DNA of 37,034 nt. Origin: Bacteroidetes bacterium CG2_30_33_31 (GTDB lineage: Bacteria > Bacteroidota > Bacteroidia > Bacteroidales > UBA1556). Position 1 is the stretch's first letter. The number at the start of each line of letters is the position of its first letter. The stretch is taken from positions 1-37,034 of the forward strand of contig MNXP01000033.1 of the NCBI GenBank assembly GCA_001872625.1, given 5' to 3'. The notes under the pieces were generated by a model. It worked only from the letters and a program-made list of their open reading frames with translations, was not told the DNA's origin and did not search any database. The position numbers and the translations under genes are program-made. Positions 9,247-19,277 of this stretch are shown piece by piece.

Positions 9247-10098
9247 ATGAAGATTCCATCATTTCAAACTATTGATGAACAGTTTGTTAGATCTGAGTTA
9301 GATAAGATTTTAGCTCAGAATTTTGCCAGCCTAAATAATGGCGAAGCATTAAGATTAGCCCTTAGCTGCATCGACCTTACAACTTTGGAGGGCTCAAATA
9401 ATGAATTTGAAATTGAGAAAATTTGCCGCAGTGCTCGTCAATTCAAAAATAATGGTTTCGATATTCCAAATGTGGCTGCTGTATGTTTTTATCCACCTTT
9501 TACAGCGCAAGCTAAAGGACTTTTAAAGGGCACTGGTATAAATGTAGCAATTGTTGCAGGAGCTTTCCCAAGCGGTCAATCGCCTCTATCAGTGCGCATT
9601 GCTGAAGTTAAATATTGTGTTGAGCAAGGTGCTGACGAAATTGATATGGTAATTAGCCGCGGCAGATATTTAGCCAACGATTTTGATTTTGTTTTCAATG
9701 AAATAAGTGAAATAAAGAAAGTTTGTGGAAAAACTCATCTAAAAGTTATCTTGGAAACTGGCGAAATACCAAGTCTTTCAGCCATAAAACACGTGTCGGA
9801 AATTGCCATTGCTGCTGGCGCTGATTTTATAAAAACCTCTACAGGAAAGATTCCCAAAGCAGCCACTCTTGAGGCATTTTATGTGATGCTTCTGGCCATC
9901 AAAGAAAATTATGAGCGTACTGGCGAAATGGTGGGAATTAAACCTGCTGGCGGAATTAGAGAGGCTAAAGATGCTCTCAATTATTTGTTGGTTCTGGAAA
10001 AGGTTCTTGGTCATAAATGGATGAATAATAGTTACTTCCGTATTGGAGCAAGCAGCTTGGCAAATAATGTGCTTGCCGAAATAATGAATAATAATTAG
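9247..10098 (+). CDS. deoC: Deoxyribose-phosphate aldolase
   Basis: A class I aldolase of 283 residues that cleaves 2-deoxyribose 5-phosphate to glyceraldehyde 3-phosphate and acetaldehyde, in deoxynucleoside catabolism. TIM-barrel motifs seen: CIDLTTLEG (41-49), VAAVCFYPPF (77-85), ADEIDMVI (129-136), LKVILETGEI (165-174), the Schiff-base lysine K196 in FIKTSTGK and K232 in GIKPAGGIR. All expected active-site residues are present. It follows the PfkB gene by 11 bases and precedes ribF by 29 bases. Together with the kinase it points to pentose or nucleoside salvage. Confidence 0.97.
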   Translation: MKIPSFQTIDEQFVRSELDKILAQNFASLNNGEALRLALSCIDLTTLEGSNNEFEIEKICRSARQFKNNGFDIPNVAAVCFYPPFTAQAKGLLKGTGINVAIVAGAFPSGQSPLSVRIAEVKYCVEQGADEIDMVISRGRYLANDFDFVFNEISEIKKVCGKTHLKVILETGEIPSLSAIKHVSEIAIAAGADFIKTSTGKIPKAATLEAFYVMLLAIKENYERTGEMVGIKPAGGIREAKDALNYLLVLEKVLGHKWMNNSYFRIGASSLANNVLAEIMNNN

Positions 10099-10127
10099 CA
10101 AAATAATTTTGTCAAAAAAATCCATAA

Positions 10128-11048
10128 ATGAAAGTTTTTAATGATATCGAAGAGGTAAACTTGCTGAAATCAGTAGTTACCATTGGAACTTTCGACGGTG
10201 TTCATTGTGGACACAAAGTTATAATTGATAGATTGATAGCAAAAGCAAAATTTCTTAGCAGACCTTCAATGGTCATCACTTTTGAACCTCACCCAAGATT
10301 AGTTTTGCAGAAGAATATTAAAGGCCTAAAACTTTTGACAATTCGAGAAGAAAAAATTACCCGCTTAAATAATATGGGAATAGACTTTTTGCTTTTCCTT
10401 CCCTTTACTTACGAATTTTCGCAGTTGACTTCTGAAGAATTTATACATAATTACCTTATTGACAAACTACAAACTTCTGCCATGGTGATTGGCTACGACC
10501 ATAGTTTTGGGAAAATTAATGAAGGTAAAAGAGAAGATGTTACCATTTTATTGAAGAAGTATAATATTGATGTAGAGCGAATTCCAGAGCAAGATGTTGA
10601 AAATATTGCTGTAAGCTCCACCAAAATACGACAAGCCTTGAGCCAAGGTGATACCAAATTGGCAGCCCAACTTCTTGGATATGATTATACAATTTCTGGA
10701 ACTGTGATTCATGGAAATAAACTCGGCCACACTCTTGGTTTTCCTACGGCTAATTTGATGCTGAGAAGCGATTTAAAACTTTTGCCTGCCGACGGAGTGT
10801 ATGCTGTGAGAGTGAAATATAAGCTTCACTGGCTCAAAGGAATGTTAAATATTGGGTTTAAACCAACTTTCAAATCTAATGAAAGAACTATTGAAGTTCA
10901 TATCTTTGATTTTGACAAAACTATCTATGGTGAAGTTCTTACAATTCAACTTATTGGCAAAATAAGAGCGGAAAAGGCTTTTAATGATATTGAAGAACTT
11001 AAAATTCAGTTAATTGAAGATAGCAAGGCTGCAAAAGAAATTTTGTAA
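10128..11048 (+). CDS. ribF: Bifunctional riboflavin kinase / FAD synthetase
   Basis: A 306-residue cytoplasmic enzyme that phosphorylates riboflavin to FMN and adenylylates FMN to FAD. The N-terminal nucleotidyltransferase half has VTIGTFDGVHCGH (17-29), TFEPHP (51-56), GYDHSFGK (122-129) and SSTKIR (163-168). The C-terminal flavokinase half has GTVIHGNKLG, then GFPTANL (204-210) and GMLNIGFKPTF. The length is normal. It is the last gene of the rightward pfkB-deoC-ribF run. It ends 1 base from the stop of the convergent PAP2 gene, so there is no room for an ordinary intergenic terminator. Confidence 0.97.
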   Translation: MKVFNDIEEVNLLKSVVTIGTFDGVHCGHKVIIDRLIAKAKFLSRPSMVITFEPHPRLVLQKNIKGLKLLTIREEKITRLNNMGIDFLLFLPFTYEFSQLTSEEFIHNYLIDKLQTSAMVIGYDHSFGKINEGKREDVTILLKKYNIDVERIPEQDVENIAVSSTKIRQALSQGDTKLAAQLLGYDYTISGTVIHGNKLGHTLGFPTANLMLRSDLKLLPADGVYAVRVKYKLHWLKGMLNIGFKPTFKSNERTIEVHIFDFDKTIYGEVLTIQLIGKIRAEKAFNDIEELKIQLIEDSKAAKEIL

Positions 11049-11049
11049 T

Positions 11050-11631
11050 TTAGGCCTCTGACGAAAATCTTTTTTTGAAAATCTTTACAAAAATTTTATA
11101 GCAAATAAACGCCATTGCTGAACCTAAAAGCCCTCCAACGATTACATCAGCTGGAAAATGAACCCCTAAATAAATTCTACTGTAAGATATTAAACTTGCC
11201 CAAAGTAAAAGCCATATTAACGATTTTGGATATAACTTTTTTATGAAAAGCCAAACAGATATTGCCACAGCAAACATATTGCTTGCATGCGACGACACAA
11301 AACCATATTCGCCTCCACAATGATTTCTTACTATATGCACTAAGTTCGAAATTTCAGGATTATGACAAGGTCTTAATCTTTGAAAAACATTTTTAAAAGC
11401 GTGAACTGAGATGTAATCTGAAAGAGAAAAAGCAATAATTATGAAGAGTAAAGGAATCCAAAATTTAAAACCGTAAACTTTATAAAGTAGGAAAACGAAA
11501 AAAATATAGAGAGGAATCCAAAGAGTTGAGCTGCTCACATAATACATCACAAAATCGAAAAATGAATTATGAAAGCCATTAATAAATAGAAAAATATTTT
11601 TGTCAATATCATTTAATAAATCGAGCATCAA
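11050..11631 (-). CDS. PAP2-superfamily membrane phosphatase
   Basis: A 193-residue protein with about five to six membrane helices and the complete PAP2 tripartite signature: K80-x6-R87-P88 (KNVFQRLRP), SSH at 113-115 (the PSGH position with catalytic His115) and S151-R-x5-H158-x3-D162 ([12 protein letters not shown]). Such enzymes dephosphorylate undecaprenyl pyrophosphate, phosphatidic acid or phosphatidylglycerophosphate; the substrate cannot be assigned here. Its start overlaps the end of obg by 4 bases (ATGA), so it is the last gene of the hpt-adk-obg operon and translationally coupled to obg. Confidence 0.93.
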   Translation of the reverse strand: MMLDLLNDIDKNIFLFINGFHNSFFDFVMYYVSSSTLWIPLYIFFVFLLYKVYGFKFWIPLLFIIIAFSLSDYISVHAFKNVFQRLRPCHNPEISNLVHIVRNHCGGEYGFVSSHASNMFAVAISVWLFIKKLYPKSLIWLLLWASLISYSRIYLGVHFPADVIVGGLLGSAMAFICYKIFVKIFKKRFSSEA

Positions 11632-12629
11632 TCTACTTTTTCGTTCAATTTATCCCAAAGTTTATCTTTGAGTTGTGTGATACCATTTCCATTAATTGAA
11701 GAAATAAATACATGTTCGATATCCTTGGGAAGAGTTTTTTCTATTTCATTGAGCATGTCAGCATCAAGCATATCAATTTTTGTAATAGCCAACAGTTTGC
11801 TTTTATCCAGCAGCTCGGCATTAAATTGTTTGAGTTCGTTCAACAGAATATTATATTCTTTGCTAATGTCGTTACTATCAACAGGCACCATAAATAGCAA
11901 GGTAGAATTTCTTTCAATATGTTTCAAAAATCTCAATCCCAGTCCTTTTCCTTCGGAAGCACCTTCAATAATTCCTGGAATATCGGCCATGATAAAGGAT
12001 TTGTTATCACGATAAGAAACTATTCCGAGGTTTGGGATTAATGTGGTGAAAGGATAATTAGCAATTTCGGGTTTAGCAGCCGAGACCACTGAAAGGAGAG
12101 TAGATTTGCCAGCATTTGGAAAACCTACCAGACCAACATCAGCCAATATTTTCAGTTCCAATACTTTCCATTCTTCTACTGATGGTTCACCCGTTTGTGC
12201 AAAGTGCGGTGTCTGGTTAGTTGGTGTTTTAAAATGAGCATTGCCCTGACCTCCTCGCCCACCTGCCACTATAATTAATTCTTCGCCATGATAAGTTACT
12301 TCACCTTCAATTTCGCCGCTTTCAACATCACGAATTATGGTACCCAAAGGCACTTCCACAATTATATCTGTACCATTGGCGCCGGTGCTGGTTTGCTTTC
12401 CACCATCGCCGCCGTGGTCGGCTCTTAAATGTTTGGTATATCGATAGGGCAACAAAGTCCATAATTGCTCATTACCTTTCAATATTACATGGCCACCTCT
12501 TCCACCATCGCCGCCATCGGGACCACCACGAGCAACATATTTCTCGCGTCTCATGTGAGTGGAGCCATTGCCGCCTTTTCCCGAACGACAACATATTTTT
12601 ACGTAATCAACAAAATTGGAACTCGACAT
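11628..12629 (-). CDS. obg: Obg/CgtA ribosome-associated GTPase
   Basis: An essential GTPase for 50S subunit maturation and stress control; 333 residues. The N-terminal Obg fold (about residues 4-160) is glycine-rich ([12 protein letters not shown] at 35-46; GGRGGQGN). The G domain has G1 GFPNAGKST at 169-177, the switch II motif DIPG at 216-219 followed by [10 protein letters not shown], and G4 TKID. It ends shortly after the G domain, so the variable C-terminal OCT extension is absent, as in many Bacteroidota. The gene sits one base after the adenylate kinase stop and overlaps the PAP2 gene by 4 bases. Confidence 0.97.
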   Translation of the reverse strand: MSSSNFVDYVKICCRSGKGGNGSTHMRREKYVARGGPDGGDGGRGGHVILKGNEQLWTLLPYRYTKHLRADHGGDGGKQTSTGANGTDIIVEVPLGTIIRDVESGEIEGEVTYHGEELIIVAGGRGGQGNAHFKTPTNQTPHFAQTGEPSVEEWKVLELKILADVGLVGFPNAGKSTLLSVVSAAKPEIANYPFTTLIPNLGIVSYRDNKSFIMADIPGIIEGASEGKGLGLRFLKHIERNSTLLFMVPVDSNDISKEYNILLNELKQFNAELLDKSKLLAITKIDMLDADMLNEIEKTLPKDIEHVFISSINGNGITQLKDKLWDKLNEKVD

Positions 12630-12630
12630 T

Positions 12631-13794
12631 TTATATATTAATTAATTTTGAAACTTCGGCATCAACAACCTTAAATACTGCATCGTCTTCGCCAGTTCCG
12701 TCAATTCTTACAAGCTTATTTTGGTCAGAATAAAATGTTGAAACATCCCTTTTTATGGTCTGTTGCCATTCTTCCAATCTGTGAATAATAACCTCAGTAC
12801 TCATATCATAAGAGCGCGCTTTATTGGTTTTGCTACGTTCGGAAAGTCGCTTAATTGCCACCAAAGTTTTAGTATCCATTTCAATGGCTATATCCAATTT
12901 AGAGTGTATTTTTTTTAGCAAGCCATCGAGAATATATGCCTGCACCAGAGTTCGAGGAAATCCTTTGAAAACATATCCATTTACATGTGGATTCTCGCGT
13001 ATAACTCTTTCAATCAGTCGTATAGGATATTCGTCGGGGACTAAATCGCCATTATCCATATATCCCAGGCAAATTTTACCAAGAGCTGTCCCTTCTTGAA
13101 TCTCTTGACGCATAAGTTTTCCAGTAGAAATATATGCAAGGTTATATTTATCGGCAAGCATTTTAGCTTGAGTACCGCGTCCACTGCCAGGTTTTCCTGT
13201 TACCACAATATTGAAATAAGTTCGCTTTAGAGTTTTATCAATAGCATTACTCAATCTTTTGGTGATATCGCTAATATCGCCAACGCCATCAATGGCAATA
13301 AATTTACCTCTTTCTTTATAAAACTCTTTAAGGGGCAATGTTTTATCTTCATATTCTTGCAATCTGTTAAGGATTACCTCTTCATTATCATCGGATCTGC
13401 CAGAAACTTTTCCTCTATCAACAAGTCTGCTTATAAGCTCTTCTCTTGGCACTTCAAGACTTAGCATAAATGATAGCGATGTATTGAGTTTAATTAGCAG
13501 ACCATCAAGAATATATGCTTGCACAACGGTGCGTGGAAAACCGTCAAATAATATTCCGTCTTTTTTTTCGCTGATAATTCTTTTTTCAATTATTTGAACT
13601 ATCAAATCGTCTGACACCAATTTTCCAGCAGCAATAACGTCTTTTGCCTTCTGACCAAGGACACTATTTTCAGCTATCTCAACTCTTAAAATATCTCCAG
13701 TAGAAATATATGTGAGGTTGTATTTTTCCATCAGAAACTTCGATTGTGTTCCTTTTCCAGCACCTGGAGGGCCGAATATTGCTATGTTCAACAT
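12631..13794 (-). CDS. adk: Tandem two-domain adenylate kinase, second domain degenerate
   Basis: 387 residues, twice the usual short bacterial Adk. Domain 1 (1-187) looks active: P-loop GPPGAGKGT at 8-16, TGD at 32-34, FDGFPRT at 83-89 and the LID motif GRSDDN. Domain 2 (about 192-387) aligns along its whole length, including [20 protein letters not shown] and the end, but key positions differ: P-loop GKPGSGRGT at 200-208 replaces the invariant Lys with Arg206, TGD becomes TGK, DGFPR becomes KGFPR, and the LID GRSDD motif is lost. It could be a pseudo-kinase with a regulatory or structural role. The reaction is 2 ADP = ATP + AMP. Second gene of the operon, 15 bases after hpt. Confidence 0.9.
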   Translation of the reverse strand: MLNIAIFGPPGAGKGTQSKFLMEKYNLTYISTGDILRVEIAENSVLGQKAKDVIAAGKLVSDDLIVQIIEKRIISEKKDGILFDGFPRTVVQAYILDGLLIKLNTSLSFMLSLEVPREELISRLVDRGKVSGRSDDNEEVILNRLQEYEDKTLPLKEFYKERGKFIAIDGVGDISDITKRLSNAIDKTLKRTYFNIVVTGKPGSGRGTQAKMLADKYNLAYISTGKLMRQEIQEGTALGKICLGYMDNGDLVPDEYPIRLIERVIRENPHVNGYVFKGFPRTLVQAYILDGLLKKIHSKLDIAIEMDTKTLVAIKRLSERSKTNKARSYDMSTEVIIHRLEEWQQTIKRDVSTFYSDQNKLVRIDGTGEDDAVFKVVDAEVSKLINI

Positions 13795-13809
13795 AATTAT
13801 AACCTTTAA

Positions 13810-14364
13810 TTATTCAACTAATTTGTAAATATCTGGTAAATTTCTTCCATAACCATCGTAGTCAAGTCCATAGCCTACAATGAAATCATTAGGAATATCT
13901 AATCCGATATAGTGGATTTTAAAATCTTTTTGGAAAGCAGCAGGCTTAAATAGTAGGGTGGCAATTTTGATATCGCTTGGTTTGAGCAGATTCATCTCTT
14001 GCAAAAGATTCTCCATTGTGATGCCAGAGTCGATTATGTCTTCTACAATAATTATATTTCTGCCTACAATAGATTCATTTAAGCCGATAATTTTTTTAAC
14101 TTTTTCGGTGGATTTTGTACCTTGATATGAAGATAATTTTACAAATGAAACTTCACAGTCTATATTAAGATTTTTCATCAAGTCAGCAGCAAACATGAAA
14201 GCTCCATTCAGTATTACAATAAACAATGGTTTTTTGCCCGAATAATCGATATTAATTTTATCAGCAACATTTTTAATTGCTGATTCAATTTCTGAATTAT
14301 GAATAAATATTTCAAAATTCTTATCAATTACCTTTATGGTATTTTTGCTGTAAGCTGTCGTCAT
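13810..14364 (-). CDS. hpt: Hypoxanthine phosphoribosyltransferase
   Basis: A 184-residue purine salvage enzyme that joins hypoxanthine or guanine to PRPP to give IMP or GMP. The PRPP-binding loop VEDIIDSGIT is at 107-116. FIVILNGAFMFAADL (48-62) and SFVKLSSYQGT (73-83) mark the flexible loop and core, and the C-terminal LDIPNDFIVGYGLDYDGYGR is the family ending. It is the first gene of the leftward operon with adk, obg and the PAP2 gene; the order hpt-adk-obg links purine nucleotide supply with a GTPase. A good -7 box lies upstream. Confidence 0.96.
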   Translation of the reverse strand: MTTAYSKNTIKVIDKNFEIFIHNSEIESAIKNVADKINIDYSGKKPLFIVILNGAFMFAADLMKNLNIDCEVSFVKLSSYQGTKSTEKVKKIIGLNESIVGRNIIIVEDIIDSGITMENLLQEMNLLKPSDIKIATLLFKPAAFQKDFKIHYIGLDIPNDFIVGYGLDYDGYGRNLPDIYKLVE

Positions 14365-14388
14365 AAATCCTATGAATTATTAAGGTAG

Positions 14389-14396
14389 CAAAGATA
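14389..14396 (-). promoter_or_regulatory. Candidate promoter of the hpt-adk-obg-PAP2 operon
   Basis: The minus strand reads TATCTTTG, an exact TAnnTTTG match, 25 bases upstream of the hpt ATG (14364). Confidence 0.5.
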
Positions 14397-14488
14397 AAAA
14401 AAAGAGCTAAAGATTTGTAAATATTATGAGCATGATAAAAAGATAGAATAATGGCTTTGAATAGTAGGAGTGTAAGAACAAAAATTTG

Positions 14489-14496
14489 TACTTTTG
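14489..14496 (+). promoter_or_regulatory. Candidate promoter of the yebC-like gene
   Basis: TACTTTTG matches TAnnTTTG, 40 bases before the ATG at 14536. No well-spaced -33 TTG is visible. Confidence 0.45.
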
Positions 14497-14535
14497 CCAT
14501 CTAATATTTTATCAAATTTATAAATAGAAATTATT

Positions 14536-15276
14536 ATGTCAGGTCATAGCAAATGGTCAACCATAAAGAGAAAAAAAGGTGCTATTGATGCCAAACGTTC
14601 GAAGATGTTTTCCAAGGTCATCAAAGATATTACGGTAGCGGTGAAAGAAGGTGGCACCGACGAAGAGTCGAATCCTCGCTTGCGATTAGCTATTGCCAAT
14701 GCCAAGGGTATAAATATGCCTAAAGAAAATGTGCAACGTGCTATAAGCAAGGCCAGCGACAAAGACAGCAAGAGTTTTTCGGAAGTTACTTATGAAGGCT
14801 ATGCCTCTCATGGCATTGCGGTGTTTGTAGAATGTACCACCGACAATTTGCAAAGAACTGTTAGCAATGTGCGTTCGTATTTCAATAAATATGGCGGAAA
14901 TCTTGGCAAAAATGGCAGTCTTAGTTTTATTTTCGAACGCAAAGGAATCTTTACTTTTCCAGCAAAAGATATCGATATGGATGAACTCGAACTTGAGCTT
15001 ATTGATGCTGGTGCCGAAGAAATAGAAAATGAAGATGGAATAATTACCGTTACCACCGCTATGGAAGACTTTGGTAATATGATGAAGAAACTCGACTCCA
15101 TGAAAATTGAAACTGAAGGAGCTAATCTCGAAAGAATTCCAGTGAACACTGAAACACTTTCGCTCGAAGATGCTAAAAAAGTTATGAAACTTATTGATAT
15201 TATCGAAGAAGATGACGATGTTCAGAATGTATTTCACAATCTAGAGTTGACTGACGAAATGATGGAGGAAATGTAA
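14536..15276 (+). CDS. yebC: YebC/PmpR-family regulator (TACO1 family)
   Basis: A 246-residue cytoplasmic protein of the YebC family. The N-terminus is nearly invariant (MSGHSKWSTIKRKKGAIDAKR), followed by FSKVIKDITVAVKEGG, NPRLRLAIANAKGINMPKEN and the acidic YebC domains 2 and 3 (AGAEEIENEDG, EEDDDVQNVFHNL). Family members are described as DNA-binding regulators and, more recently, as factors that help ribosomes through difficult peptide stretches. The length is complete. The aminotransferase gene starts 27 bases downstream; a strong hairpin lies just inside that gene and may terminate most yebC transcripts. Confidence 0.96.
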   Translation: MSGHSKWSTIKRKKGAIDAKRSKMFSKVIKDITVAVKEGGTDEESNPRLRLAIANAKGINMPKENVQRAISKASDKDSKSFSEVTYEGYASHGIAVFVECTTDNLQRTVSNVRSYFNKYGGNLGKNGSLSFIFERKGIFTFPAKDIDMDELELELIDAGAEEIENEDGIITVTTAMEDFGNMMKKLDSMKIETEGANLERIPVNTETLSLEDAKKVMKLIDIIEEDDDVQNVFHNLELTDEMMEEM

Positions 15277-15303
15277 ATTGCTTCTCCCAAAAAAACTCTT
15301 CTG

Positions 15304-16092
15304 ATGCTGCTACGCCAAGATATAAAATATTATATCCGAAACGGGAAAATGGAACCTATCTCCACTTTCCCGTTTTATTTATTCGATAATTATATCTCTG
15401 TTTATGAGGTTATTAACATAAAATATGGAAAATCATCTTTCCAAGATCATAGCGAAAGAATGCATGATTCTTTACTAATGGCCTTTCCTGATTTTACCAT
15501 CGAAAATTTTATTAATTGGTCAGAAATACAGCAATTTATCCATGAAAATAATGTCGTCATTGGAAATATTAGATTCGATATTTTTCCACAACAAAATGTT
15601 TATTTAGTATTTTTTATTCCACATCATTATCCTGATTTTCAACAGTACAAAAAGGGTGTAAAGCTTAACTTTCAGCATGCCGAAAGAGATATGCAGAATG
15701 CCAAATTATATAATCTGTCTCTACGCGAAAGTGCTGATAAAATTATTCAAAAGAATAAAATCTTTGAAACTCTGTTGGTAAATCGTAAAGGAGAAATTAC
15801 TGAAGGCAGCCGTTCAAATATTTTTTTCATAAAAAATGATATCGTTTTTTCTCCCCCCGACGCCGATATTCTTTTGGGAATTACTCGCAGAAATCTTATT
15901 AACTACTTAAACGCCAACAATATCAAATTTATTAAAAAAGCAATAAATCTTGCTGAATTATCTTATTATGAATCTGCCTTTCTCACTGGCACTTCTCTTT
16001 TGGCATTGCCTTGTCGGCAGATAGAAAATAAAAAGTTTGATGTGGAAAATCTACTGTTGAAAAAAATAATAAAGGACTTTAGCGGATTTTAA
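15304..16092 (+). CDS. Class IV aminotransferase / aminodeoxychorismate lyase-like protein
   Basis: A 262-residue PLP fold-type IV protein. NGK (13-15) and the strand run before SERM match the family N-terminus. The PLP lysine is probably K134 in DMQNAKLYNL, followed by E167 in EITEGSRSNIFF, GITR (192-195) and the cofactor phosphate turn LTGTS (227-231). Related proteins are branched-chain or D-amino acid aminotransferases and 4-amino-4-deoxychorismate lyase (PabC). The motifs do not separate these; small, divergent Bacteroidota copies are often PabC-like. The ATG at 15304 is the only start that keeps the N-terminal strands. A long hairpin overlaps codons 12-24. The stop touches an IS5 transposase relic, so the last residues may have been altered by that insertion. 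Confidence 0.85.
   Translation: MLLRQDIKYYIRNGKMEPISTFPFYLFDNYISVYEVINIKYGKSSFQDHSERMHDSLLMAFPDFTIENFINWSEIQQFIHENNVVIGNIRFDIFPQQNVYLVFFIPHHYPDFQQYKKGVKLNFQHAERDMQNAKLYNLSLRESADKIIQKNKIFETLLVNRKGEITEGSRSNIFFIKNDIVFSPPDADILLGITRRNLINYLNANNIKFIKKAINLAELSYYESAFLTGTSLLALPCRQIENKKFDVENLLLKKIIKDFSGF
15339..15375 (+). terminator. Strong hairpin inside the aminotransferase start, possible attenuator
   Basis: AAACGGGAAAATGGA (15339-15353) pairs with TCCACTTTCCCGTTT (15361-15375) with one mismatch around a 7-base loop; TATTTATT follows. The T tract is interrupted, so termination would be partial. It lies 62 bases after the yebC stop and within the coding region of the next gene. Confidence 0.5.
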
Positions 16093-16382
16093 AACTCATA
16101 TTAAGAAGTTTGCAGTTAAAGATGCTTCTGTGCATGACTCTTAGCCCTTAGATAATTTGCTGGATAAAAGCGACAAAGGGCAACCATTATATGCAGATTG
16201 TGCTTATACTGCAGAAAAGCAGAAGAAAGTAATAAAAAAAGTATCGGCTTAAAAATAAAGTACACGAAAAAGGATACAGAGGAAAAACTCTGACTGATAA
16301 ACAAAAATCTAAAACAAGAGTGAGAGTAGAACACGTATTTGGCTTTATGGAACAGAGCATGAACGGACTTGCTTTTAAGTCT
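16091..16382 (+). pseudogene. IS5-family transposase relic (3' part)
   Basis: Degraded DDE transposase. Frame A (16091-16252) reads FAVKDASVHDS, then stop, then PLDNLLDKSDKGQPLYADCA and YTAEKQKKVI, with a second stop at 16250. After a +1 shift (from 16254) it reads NKVHEKGYRGKTLTDKQKSK followed by VRVEHVFGFMEQSMNGLAF. VHDS, YADCAYT (ADSAYTG in active copies) and RVEHVFGFM are the IS5-group signatures around the second Asp and the catalytic Glu. Two stops, one frameshift, no N-terminal part and an abrupt change of sequence after AFKS at 16382 show it is dead. The left edge abuts the aminotransferase stop codon. Confidence 0.85.
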
Positions 16383-16458
16383 GGAGAATTAAAACGAAGA
16401 TGGAAAAATTACTATTCCAAAAAGGAAGAAAAGGCCATAGAGGAGGTTTATTAATGAC

Positions 16459-16515
16459 TTTATACCCCTCTTTGTTCCGTTCCGCTACGTTCCACTCCAC
16501 AAAGAGGGGTATAAA
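16459..16515. repeat. 17-bp perfect inverted repeat with a 23-base loop
   Basis: TTTATACCCCTCTTTGT (16459-16475) is exactly complementary to ACAAAGAGGGGTATAAA (16499-16515). The C/T-rich loop TCCGTTCCGCTACGTTCC is itself unusual for this AT-rich DNA. It lies in relic DNA between the IS5 fragment and the PAP2 fragment, so it may be a mobile palindromic element (REP/MITE-like) rather than a gene terminator; the right arm is followed by AAAGAG, not a T run. Confidence 0.7.
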
Positions 16516-16592
16516 AAGAGTAAATTGTATTTAGGATTAAAATAAATGTGTAAATTTGTAACAGGATTATGAAATAAAATGTGTAAACTTTT

Positions 16593-16700
16593 TTTAGGAC
16601 AAGACAGGTATTGTATAGCCGTGTTTCCAATGGGGTATATTATCCAAGCGATATGATAGCAGCTGCATTAATAGGAATTTTAATATGTTGGGACATCTAA
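16593..16700 (+). pseudogene. C-terminal relic of a PAP2-family phosphatase
   Basis: An open segment reads TRQVLYSRVSNGVYYPSD and then MIAAALIGILICWDI before a stop. SRVxxGVxYPSD is the third PAP2 signature (SRxxxGxHxxxD) with Tyr in place of the catalytic His, and a membrane helix follows. There is no start codon and the first two signatures are absent, so only the tail survives. It differs clearly from the intact PAP2 gene at 11050-11631, so it is not a recent copy of it. It sits 47 bases before the MFS gene, and the full gene may once have belonged to that cluster. Bases 16581-16600 (GTGTAAACTTTTTTTAGGAC), just at its broken edge, resemble an insertion-sequence end. Confidence 0.6.
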
Positions 16701-16747
16701 ATGTCATCTCAATATATTAATCAAATGAAAATTAGAAATACTGAAAT

Positions 16748-17935
16748 ATGAAATACATAACAAAAACAGTTTGGGTTTTGTCGTTAGTAAGTTTATTTAC
16801 CGATACTGCAAGCGAAATGCTTTACCCTGTTTTACCGATTTATTTAAGAACCATTGGCTTTTCAATTGTTCTTATCGGAATTCTTGAAGGTATTGCAGAA
16901 GCCACAGCAGGACTGAGTAAGGGATATTTCGGAAAACTTTCTGATAATTCAGGGAAACGCGCTCCTTTTGTTCAAATAGGTTATAGTCTTAGCGCTATTT
17001 CAAAACCAATGATGGCTTTATTCGTTTTTCCACTTTGGATATTCTTTGCACGAACCATCGACCGTTTTGGTAAAGGAATACGCACAGGAGCACGTGATGC
17101 TATTTTATCAGACGAAGCAACACCGGCAACAAAAGGAAAAATCTTTGGTTTTCATCGAAGTTTGGATACATTGGGTGCAGTATTAGGGCCTTCCTTAGCT
17201 TTACTTTTTCTTTATTTTTATCCTCATCAATATAAAACTCTATTTTTTATTGCGTTCATTCCTGGGCTTATTGCTGTTTTAACTACACTACTAATTAAAG
17301 ATAAAAACAAGCCAGCTCAATTGGTAAAAAAAACAACTTCATTTTTTTCATTCCTCAATTATTGGAAAACAAGTCCTTTGGCTTATCGTAAAGTCGTTGT
17401 TGGACTTTTAGTATTTACATTATTCAATAGCTCTGATGTTTTTCTTTTACTTAAAGCCAAACAAGCAGGACTTGATGACACTTTGGTAATAGGTGTTTAT
17501 ATTTTTTACAATCTTGTGTATGCATTGTTTTCTTTTCCAATAGGTATTCTTGCAGATAAAATTGGATTAAAGAAAATTTTTGTTTTTGGGTTAATAGTTT
17601 TTGCTATTGTATATTTTGGGATGAGCTATTTTAGTGATCTTTACTCTATCTCAGCATTATTTTTTCTTTATGGAATCTATGCAGCTGCAACCGAAGGAAT
17701 TTCAAAAGCATGGATAAGCAATATATCCGATAAAAAAGACACAGCCACGGCAATCGGCACATATTCAGGTTTTCAGAGCATTTTCACAATGTTGGCAAGC
17801 TCAATAGCTGGGCTGATATGGTTTAACTTTGGAGCAAGTGCAACATTTATTATCAGTGGTTTTGTAACAGTTTTAGTAGTTTTATATTTCTCATTTTTTG
17901 TTAATTTGAATAAACAACCTAACATTGAACTTTGA
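16748..17935 (+). CDS. MFS transporter
   Basis: A 395-residue inner-membrane protein with 12 probable helices in two six-helix halves. The MFS loop 2-3 motif is present in a variant form (GYFGKLSDNSGKRAPFVQIG), with a repeat in the second half (GILADKIGLKKIFVFG). Other marks are FTDTASEMLYPVLPIYL near the N-terminus and DRFGKGIRTGARDAILSDEA in the loop after helix 4. This MFS branch is widespread but without an assigned substrate. It stands first in a rightward run with an enolase-like gene (44 bases to its upstream ATG) and a HAD phosphatase. The region is flanked by transposase, PAP2 and DpnD relics, which suggests acquisition by transfer. Confidence 0.9.
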   Translation: MKYITKTVWVLSLVSLFTDTASEMLYPVLPIYLRTIGFSIVLIGILEGIAEATAGLSKGYFGKLSDNSGKRAPFVQIGYSLSAISKPMMALFVFPLWIFFARTIDRFGKGIRTGARDAILSDEATPATKGKIFGFHRSLDTLGAVLGPSLALLFLYFYPHQYKTLFFIAFIPGLIAVLTTLLIKDKNKPAQLVKKTTSFFSFLNYWKTSPLAYRKVVVGLLVFTLFNSSDVFLLLKAKQAGLDDTLVIGVYIFYNLVYALFSFPIGILADKIGLKKIFVFGLIVFAIVYFGMSYFSDLYSISALFFLYGIYAAATEGISKAWISNISDKKDTATAIGTYSGFQSIFTMLASSIAGLIWFNFGASATFIISGFVTVLVVLYFSFFVNLNKQPNIEL

Positions 17936-17978
17936 CAATACAATATATTTAAAATGAACAATTTTAATTCAAAAAACA

Positions 17979-19259
<1,281 letters not shown>

Positions 19260-19277
19260 AATTTGAAACCTTAGTGA

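Noticed and set aside
14686-15237. 183-codon leftward frame inside yebC
   Set aside because: A shadow of the strongly conserved yebC frame; the translation has no family features.
16116-16334. 72-codon leftward frame over the IS5 relic
   Set aside because: The transposase signatures are on the plus strand; this frame has no signature and is an antisense shadow.
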